8,925 bases of DNA, from contig CAYNFH010000248.1 in the NCBI GenBank assembly GCA_964396385.1, positions 1 through 8,925 on the forward strand, in the 5' to 3' direction. The notes beneath the pieces are model-generated. The model had not been told where the DNA came from, searched no databases, and saw only the letters and a program-made list of their open reading frames with translations. Position 1 is the first letter of the stretch, and the number at the start of each line of letters is the position of its first letter. The stretch is from CAYNFH01 sp964396385 (lineage in GTDB: Bacteria; Armatimonadota; Chthonomonadetes; Chthonomonadales; CAJBBX01). A program made the position numbers and the translations under genes. Positions 5,579 to 8,925 of this stretch are shown here, one piece after another.

Positions 5579-6390
5579 GGTTGGATGGGCCGCTGGCTGG
5601 GAAGACGGTCCTGCCACACGGTCAGGTGGGTGAGGTCCGAGTCCAGGGCGATACGGACCGCCTCCGTATAGGAGGCCGCCAGGTCCTCCGGGCGGTGGCT
5701 GTCGGACCCGATGGTAAGGCGCGTTCCTCCAAGCGATGCATAGAGTGCCACGTGCTCCGCGCATGGATAGGTATGGCCGGCCCCCTGGCGGAGGCCGGCT
5801 GTGTTTATCTCCAGCGCCACGCCGCGCTCGATCATGCTCCGGAACAACTCTGAGACCTGGTCCCGGTACGGACGGGGGTCGTACGGCCCATAGGCGGGGA
5901 CGCCGCGGCGGTTAGCGTACTCCAGGTGGCCCAGCACGTCGAACAGGCCGGAATCCACCGATTCCTGTACGGCCCGGAAGTAGAGGCGGTAAGCCTGTTC
6001 CGCCGTGCGGCCGCGGATGTACTCCGGGGACATGAGCATCACGCTATCCACGTAGTGCACCGAGCCGAGCACGTAGTCGAATGAGCGATCTTCCAGGTAG
6101 GCCCGGATCCTTTCCTCGAACCACCGCTGATAGTCGATCTCCACACCCATGCGGATGACGAGCCGGCCCCCGAACTCTTCGCGGGCCCGCTCTATCTCAC
6201 GGCGGTAGGCGTCATAGTCGAAGAAGTCGACCGCCGGGTCCCGGGGATCGAAGTCCTTGTGCTCGGTGAAGCCGATCTCGTCCAGCCCCAGCTTCAGCGC
6301 CCGCAGGCACTGCTCGCGGATGGTCGCCCTACCGTCATGGGAGAGCGTCGAGTGCACCTGGTAGTCGATGGCGTAGCGGCCGGCAATCAC
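5575..6390 (-). CDS. PHP-domain phosphoesterase, histidinol-phosphatase (HisK/HisJ) type
   Basis: Probably removes phosphate from a small phosphomonoester; L-histidinol phosphate is the best-known substrate of this subgroup, but no his gene lies nearby, so the substrate is open. The 271-residue length fits the monofunctional PHP enzymes. Putative metal ligands appear in order: DYQVHSTLSHDG (9-20), FTEHKDF (41-47), MGVEIDY (81-87), GSVHYVD (109-115), LGHLEY (153-158) and IGSDSHRPEDL (227-237) with Asp230 and His232. The first motif has Gln11 where PHP proteins normally have the first His of HxH. The start is GTG at 6390-6388, overlapping the TGA of the upstream gene in GTGA; it has no clear Shine-Dalgarno, which suggests translational coupling. 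Its stop shares CTAG with htrA. No terminator separates the two converging genes. Confidence 0.87.
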   Translation of the reverse strand: MIAGRYAIDYQVHSTLSHDGRATIREQCLRALKLGLDEIGFTEHKDFDPRDPAVDFFDYDAYRREIERAREEFGGRLVIRMGVEIDYQRWFEERIRAYLEDRSFDYVLGSVHYVDSVMLMSPEYIRGRTAEQAYRLYFRAVQESVDSGLFDVLGHLEYANRRGVPAYGPYDPRPYRDQVSELFRSMIERGVALEINTAGLRQGAGHTYPCAEHVALYASLGGTRLTIGSDSHRPEDLAASYTEAVRIALDSDLTHLTVWQDRLPSQRPIQP

Positions 6391-6896
6391 AGCGGAGCGG
6401 TTTCAATGGGCGGATCGGTGGTCATATCGGAGATCTTCCATTCCATAGTGGTGAAGAGACCCATCCAGTGGGAAATGGGGAGCCGCTCAAAGGTGAGGCG
6501 GACGTGCACGTTGGGGTAGTAGACCGCCTTCATGGCGGATGTCTTCTGGCCGATGTCCATGTCGAAGTCGGCCTCACCGTGGTCGCCTTGCTGCCGCGCC
6601 TGGAGGTTGCGGGTGGTCACCTCCAGATGGCCCTGGATCTCCTGGAAGGCGTTGCCGATGAGCGTGCGGGTCTCCTCCGTATTGCGGCCCAGGATCTTCG
6701 CATTTGGGGCCATGAGGTCCATAATACCATTAACGTCGTGCCGCTCCAGAGCCGACTCACCACGCTCGATCATCTTAGAAGCCAGTTGCGTGGTCAGAGG
6801 CGGATCGGCGTAGGTGCCGGCGCGGGCGTAAAGTCCAATGCAAGCCGCCATAACGACGGCGGCGAGAATCAGCATGATCCAGGATGAGCGGCGCAT
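6387..6896 (-). CDS. Exported NTF2/SnoaL-like protein of unknown function
   Basis: A small exported protein of 169 residues from the preferred start. MRRSSWIMLILAAVVMAACIGLYA is a basic-then-hydrophobic N-terminus, so a signal peptide or anchor. VVMAAC weakly resembles a lipobox, with Met at the -3 position, so a lipoprotein is possible but uncertain. The mature part begins with a helix (MIERGESALERHDVNGIMDLMAPNAKI), continues through predicted helices and beta strands, and ends with a VHVRLTFERLP/EWKISDM strand pair. That order is typical of NTF2-like (SnoaL/DUF4440-type) cone folds, which I infer from pattern only. Two in-frame ATGs exist, at 6902 and 6896. GGAGG at 6908-6904 is one base from the first and seven from the second, so 6896 is chosen. 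It is the first gene of an operon with the PHP enzyme, which its TGA overlaps. Confidence 0.75.
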   Translation of the reverse strand: MRRSSWIMLILAAVVMAACIGLYARAGTYADPPLTTQLASKMIERGESALERHDVNGIMDLMAPNAKILGRNTEETRTLIGNAFQEIQGHLEVTTRNLQARQQGDHGEADFDMDIGQKTSAMKAVYYPNVHVRLTFERLPISHWMGLFTTMEWKISDMTTDPPIETAPL

Positions 6897-6903
6897 GCGC
6901 ATT

Positions 6904-6908
6904 CCTCC
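6904..6908 (-). promoter_or_regulatory. Ribosome binding site for the NTF2-like gene
   Basis: On the minus strand GGAGG is followed after seven bases by ATG 6896. The ATG at 6902 is only one base away, too close for initiation from this site. The protein therefore probably begins two residues later than the longest reading frame. Confidence 0.75.
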
Positions 6909-6955
6909 GTGGGGAATACCCGCGGCGCGTCGTAGCGCCCCGGGCGGGGTAGCCC

Positions 6956-6984
6956 ATTCTAGCGGTTTTGGGGCGGAGCGTCAA
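6956..6984 (-). promoter_or_regulatory. Sigma70-type promoter of the NTF2-like/PHP operon
   Basis: Reading the minus strand, TTGACG (6984-6979) is followed after exactly 17 bases by TAGAAT (6961-6956). Each hexamer matches its consensus at 5 of 6 positions, and the spacing is optimal. Transcription would begin near 6949, leaving a leader of about 50 bases with GGAGG before the ATG at 6896. This is the clearest promoter in the window. Confidence 0.65.
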
Positions 6985-7000
6985 ACGGAGGAGGGAGGAG

Positions 7001-7035
7001 GGATGAAGGATGAAGGATGAAGGATGAAGGATGAA
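7001..7035. repeat. GGATGAA heptamer array, five perfect units
   Basis: Five identical GGATGAA heptamers run head to tail. They are preceded by related GGAGGAGG-rich sequence from 6986, which overlaps the upstream edge of the minus-strand promoter region. A short CCCCTCCGG (7050-7058) could pair loosely with that purine stretch, but no clear inverted arm exists. The array lies in the 188-base gap between the divergent NTF2-like and kinase genes. The same heptamer recurs at 8864-8905. Confidence 0.9.
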
Positions 7036-7084
7036 TCCCGATCCGAAATCCCCTCCGGTCTCTTTACTCGGCGGCGTTTAGAAC

Positions 7085-8152
7085 ATGGCGGAACCTAGGG
7101 AGGATGGCTGGGCAGGCGCTACGGCGGCAATTGTGGAGGGTGGCGGCACGGTGCTGGTCGTCGGCGACACGGACACGGGCAAGACCACGTTCTGCCGGCG
7201 GCTGCTCAACGCGGCGCTGGCGGCGGGGCGGCGTGTGGCGCTGGTGGATGCGGACATCGGCCAGTCCGAGGTGGGGCCGCCGGCCTGCGTGGGTCTTGCG
7301 CTGCCCAGGGCGCCCGTGGAAGCCGCGTCCGACCTGGAGGCGGTGGCGCTGGCCTTCGTGGGCTCCAACGGGCCGCGCGGCCGGATGCTGGAGCACTCGG
7401 TCGCCACGTGGAGCATGGCGTCCGAGGCCGCCGCGGCCGGAGCGGAGCTTATCGTGGTCGACACGACCGGGTACGTGCGAGGACCCTCCGCGGTCCGGCT
7501 CAAGCGGGCCAAGCTGGAGCTGCTGCGCCCATCCCACGCGGTCTTCCTGGAGCGAAGGGAGGAGTGCGCGCCCATCCGGCGCGTCGCGGAGGCGGCCGGG
7601 ACCGTTCGTGTGCACCGGCTGCCGGTTGCGCCCGAGGTGGCGCGGAAGTCGCCTTCGTACCGGACTCAGCGGCGTGCGGCCCGGTTCGCCCGCTACTTCC
7701 AGGAGGCGGAGCCCCGCACGTACGAGATGGAGAGGGTGGCGATGCTGGAGACGTGGCTGGGCCAGGGCGCTCCCGTAGCACCGCACCTGCTCAAGTACAT
7801 GAGCGACTCCCTCGGCACTCGGGTCTACTACGCCGAGATGCAGGAGCGGCACCTGGGCATGGTGGTGGCAACTCCGCCGCAGCGCGGTGTAGACGCGGTG
7901 CACGAGCAGCTCCGGCCGGAGTCGATCACGGTGACTCCGGTGAGCCTGCTGCGGCACCTGCTGCTGGGGCTAACCGACGGCGCGCGGCTGCTGGGCCTCG
8001 GGACGCTGGAGGCGGTGGACTTCCGGCGGCGGGCCATTACGGTGGTGACGCCTCTGCGTGGTTGGGGCGCGGTGCGACTTATCCAGTTCGGCATCTTGCG
8101 CGTCCGCCCCGACGGCGCGGAGGTAGGAAGCATCAGACCAGGAGATGTCTAG
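7085..8152 (+). CDS. Clp1/Grc3-like polynucleotide 5'-hydroxyl kinase
   Basis: Likely an ATP/GTP-dependent kinase that phosphorylates 5'-OH ends of RNA or DNA, as Clp1 and Grc3/NOL9 proteins do; the bacterial role is not established. The P-loop domain (about 20-205) has Walker A GDTDTGKTT (27-35), the family-specific DADIGQSEVGPPACVGLALP (55-74) comparable to the D-x-D-x-GQ...PP of Grc3/Clp1, and VVDTTGYVRG (124-133), a Walker-B-like element with Asp126. An Arg-rich RTQRRAARFARYF (193-205) fits the lid. A beta-rich C-terminal domain (about 240-355) carries LLLGLTDGARLLGLG (292-306), ITVVTPLRGWGAVRLIQFG (318-336) and RPDGAEVG (341-348), resembling the C-terminal part of archaeal Clp1-like kinases. 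An in-frame TAG lies six bases upstream, so ATG 7085 is the earliest start, though it has no Shine-Dalgarno; a later GTG at 7151, after GGAGGGTGG, is an alternative. I saw no convincing promoter. Confidence 0.82.
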   Translation: MAEPREDGWAGATAAIVEGGGTVLVVGDTDTGKTTFCRRLLNAALAAGRRVALVDADIGQSEVGPPACVGLALPRAPVEAASDLEAVALAFVGSNGPRGRMLEHSVATWSMASEAAAAGAELIVVDTTGYVRGPSAVRLKRAKLELLRPSHAVFLERREECAPIRRVAEAAGTVRVHRLPVAPEVARKSPSYRTQRRAARFARYFQEAEPRTYEMERVAMLETWLGQGAPVAPHLLKYMSDSLGTRVYYAEMQERHLGMVVATPPQRGVDAVHEQLRPESITVTPVSLLRHLLLGLTDGARLLGLGTLEAVDFRRRAITVVTPLRGWGAVRLIQFGILRVRPDGAEVGSIRPGDV

Positions 8153-8160
8153 TTTGGCAT

Positions 8161-8236
8161 TGGAGTGATGGAGTAGTGGAGTGATGGAGTGATGTCCCGG
8201 ATTCCGGCACCCGTTACTCCATCACACCATTACTCC
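8161..8236. repeat. TGGAGTGA octamer array with an inverted arm
   Basis: Four octamers fill 8161-8192: TGGAGTGA, TGGAGTAG, TGGAGTGA, TGGAGTGA, then TG. After a spacer of about 20 bases, 8214-8236 reads as the reverse complement of the same unit type (TGGAGTAA, TGGTGTGA, then GGAGTAA on the opposite strand). Bases 8178-8194 and 8220-8236 agree at 15 of 17 positions, and one of the two differences is a G-U pair in RNA. The element fills most of the 106-base gap between the kinase and phosphatase genes. Its GGAG-plus-ATG repeats mimic start sites, but the frames they open run antisense-like through the real phosphatase gene. Confidence 0.82.
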
Positions 8237-8247
8237 TTTGCTCCTCC

Positions 8248-8252
8248 AGGAG
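8248..8252 (+). promoter_or_regulatory. Ribosome binding site deciding the TTG start of the phosphatase gene
   Basis: AGGAG is followed after six bases by TTG 8259. The preceding CTCC (8241-8244) can pair with GGAG (8249-8252) around a four-base loop, which might mask the site. An earlier in-frame TTG at 8238 has no ribosome binding site and lies next to the repeat arm. Confidence 0.72.
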
Positions 8253-8258
8253 ATCACA

Positions 8259-8876
8259 TTGCTACGGCTACTGCTAGTCCGGCATGGGGAGACGCTGTGG
8301 AACCGCGAGTGGCGGATCCAGGGCCACCAGGACGTGCCGCTTTCGCCGGACGGAGTGGAGCAGGCGAGGCGGCTGGCCCGGCGCCTCGCCTCCGAGCGGC
8401 TGACGGCGGTCTGGAGCAGCGACCTAGGCCGGGCGCGGGAGACGGCGGAGATCATCGCCGATCCGCATGGACTGCAGGTGGTCGCGACGCCGCTGCTGCG
8501 CGAGGTGAACATGGGCCAGTGGGAGAGCCTCACCGGCGAGGAGATCATGGCCGCGCACGGCGAGGAGGTCTGGCTGCGGTTCCGGCAAGACTCCATCGCG
8601 CACCGCCCGCCAGACGCCGAGCCGTGGGAATCGGCGTACGCCCGGCTATTGGAGGCCCTCGCGGCGGTCCGGGAAGCCCACGCGGAAGGCACGGTCGTGC
8701 TGGTGGGGCACGGTGGGACGCTGCGCTGCATCCTCTGCGAGGCGCTCGGCGCGCCGCTGGCCTCCATGCGCTGCATCCATCTGGACAACGCCTCGCTGAG
8801 CATCGTGGAGCTCACGCCCGACCGGACGGCGGTGCGCCTGCTGAACGACACGGGACACTTGAGGGATGAAGGATGA
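8259..8876 (+). CDS. Histidine phosphatase superfamily protein (phosphoglycerate mutase-like)
   Basis: A cofactor-independent-looking phosphomonoesterase of the histidine phosphatase branch 1, working through a phosphohistidine. From TTG 8259 it has 205 residues, normal for the family. The N-terminus reads MLRLLLVRHGETLWNRE, with the catalytic RHGE at 8-11 and nucleophile His9. SSDLGRARETAE (53-64) supplies the second phosphate-binding Arg58; LREVNMGQWESLTG (80-93) holds the usual acid Glu82; VLVGHGGTLR (147-156) carries the second His151. LDNASLSIVEL (175-185) is the expected C-terminal strand. Substrate cannot be read from sequence: candidates are alpha-ribazole phosphate (CobC), sugar phosphates and 3-phosphoglycerate; no cobalamin gene is nearby. 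Its last codons (Asp-Glu-Gly-stop) are encoded by the GGATGAA array. It follows the kinase across a repeat-filled gap, so cotranscription is possible. Confidence 0.93.
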   Translation: MLRLLLVRHGETLWNREWRIQGHQDVPLSPDGVEQARRLARRLASERLTAVWSSDLGRARETAEIIADPHGLQVVATPLLREVNMGQWESLTGEEIMAAHGEEVWLRFRQDSIAHRPPDAEPWESAYARLLEALAAVREAHAEGTVVLVGHGGTLRCILCEALGAPLASMRCIHLDNASLSIVELTPDRTAVRLLNDTGHLRDEG

Positions 8877-8905
8877 AGGATGAAGGATGAAGGATGAAGG
8901 ATGAG
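8864..8905. repeat. GGATGAA heptamer array, second copy, reaching into the phosphatase gene
   Basis: Five perfect GGATGAA units plus GGATGAG run head to tail. The first unit and most of the second lie inside the phosphatase gene and encode its final Asp-Glu-Gly and the TGA at 8874-8876. The window ends 20 bases later, so I cannot see whether an inverted arm follows as at other loci. Confidence 0.88.
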
Positions 8906-8925
8906 GCGTGCTGGATTCGGCCGCC

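Noticed and set aside
4892..5764. Minus-strand 290-residue frame opposite htrA
   Set aside because: It overlaps both the protease gene and the 3' end of the real PHP gene, and its translation is Gly/Arg/Pro-rich without a domain.
7064..7957. Minus-strand 297-residue frame opposite the kinase
   Set aside because: The plus-strand frame has Walker A and other family motifs; the antisense translation has none.
8189..8869. 226-residue frame beginning in the TGGAGTGA repeat
   Set aside because: It is a different frame of the histidine phosphatase gene, which has all catalytic motifs and its own ribosome binding site.

Overview
This is a G+C-rich bacterial chromosome segment (G+C judged by eye, not counted) with tightly packed genes and ordinary GGAG-type ribosome binding sites. 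The fused RibBA, the trimeric-type riboflavin synthase and a membrane-anchored HtrA show that it is bacterial. Three things suggest a deep-branching, mostly uncultured phylum: a Clp1/Grc3-like polynucleotide kinase, palindromes built on TTTGGAGTGCGG in the intergenic space, and tandem heptamer linkers. Armatimonadota is my best guess, held weakly; nothing here fixes the taxonomy.

Layout. Bases 70-1860 hold two exported or membrane-anchored proteins of unknown function. A 255-base gap between them is almost wholly filled by perfect or near-perfect hairpins, including a 73-base cloverleaf. Bases 1899-4359 are a riboflavin cluster, ribE-ribBA-ribH, which lacks ribD and any visible FMN riboswitch. 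An inner-membrane-anchored HtrA/DegP-type serine protease follows at 4430-5578. On the minus strand, an exported NTF2/SnoaL-like protein (6896-6387) and a PHP-domain histidinol-phosphatase-like enzyme (6390-5575) form a two-gene operon with a 4-base overlap and a recognisable sigma70-type promoter. Its last gene converges on htrA, and both genes stop within the same palindromic CTAG. Bases 7085-8876 carry the Clp1/Grc3-like polynucleotide kinase, then a histidine-phosphatase-superfamily enzyme that starts at TTG.

How the parts work together. RibBA makes dihydroxybutanone phosphate and opens GTP; RibH makes lumazine; RibE makes riboflavin. The deaminase/reductase step (RibD) must be encoded elsewhere. 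The other genes show no obvious common pathway.

The most unusual signal is between the genes. Several intergenic gaps of about 50 bases or more hold a linker made of a 7- or 8-base tandem unit, and at three loci this is followed by a spacer and an approximate reverse complement. The unit differs from locus to locus (TGACTAC, GGATGAA, TGGAGTGA), but the architecture is the same. At two loci the linker supplies the stop codon of the gene before it.
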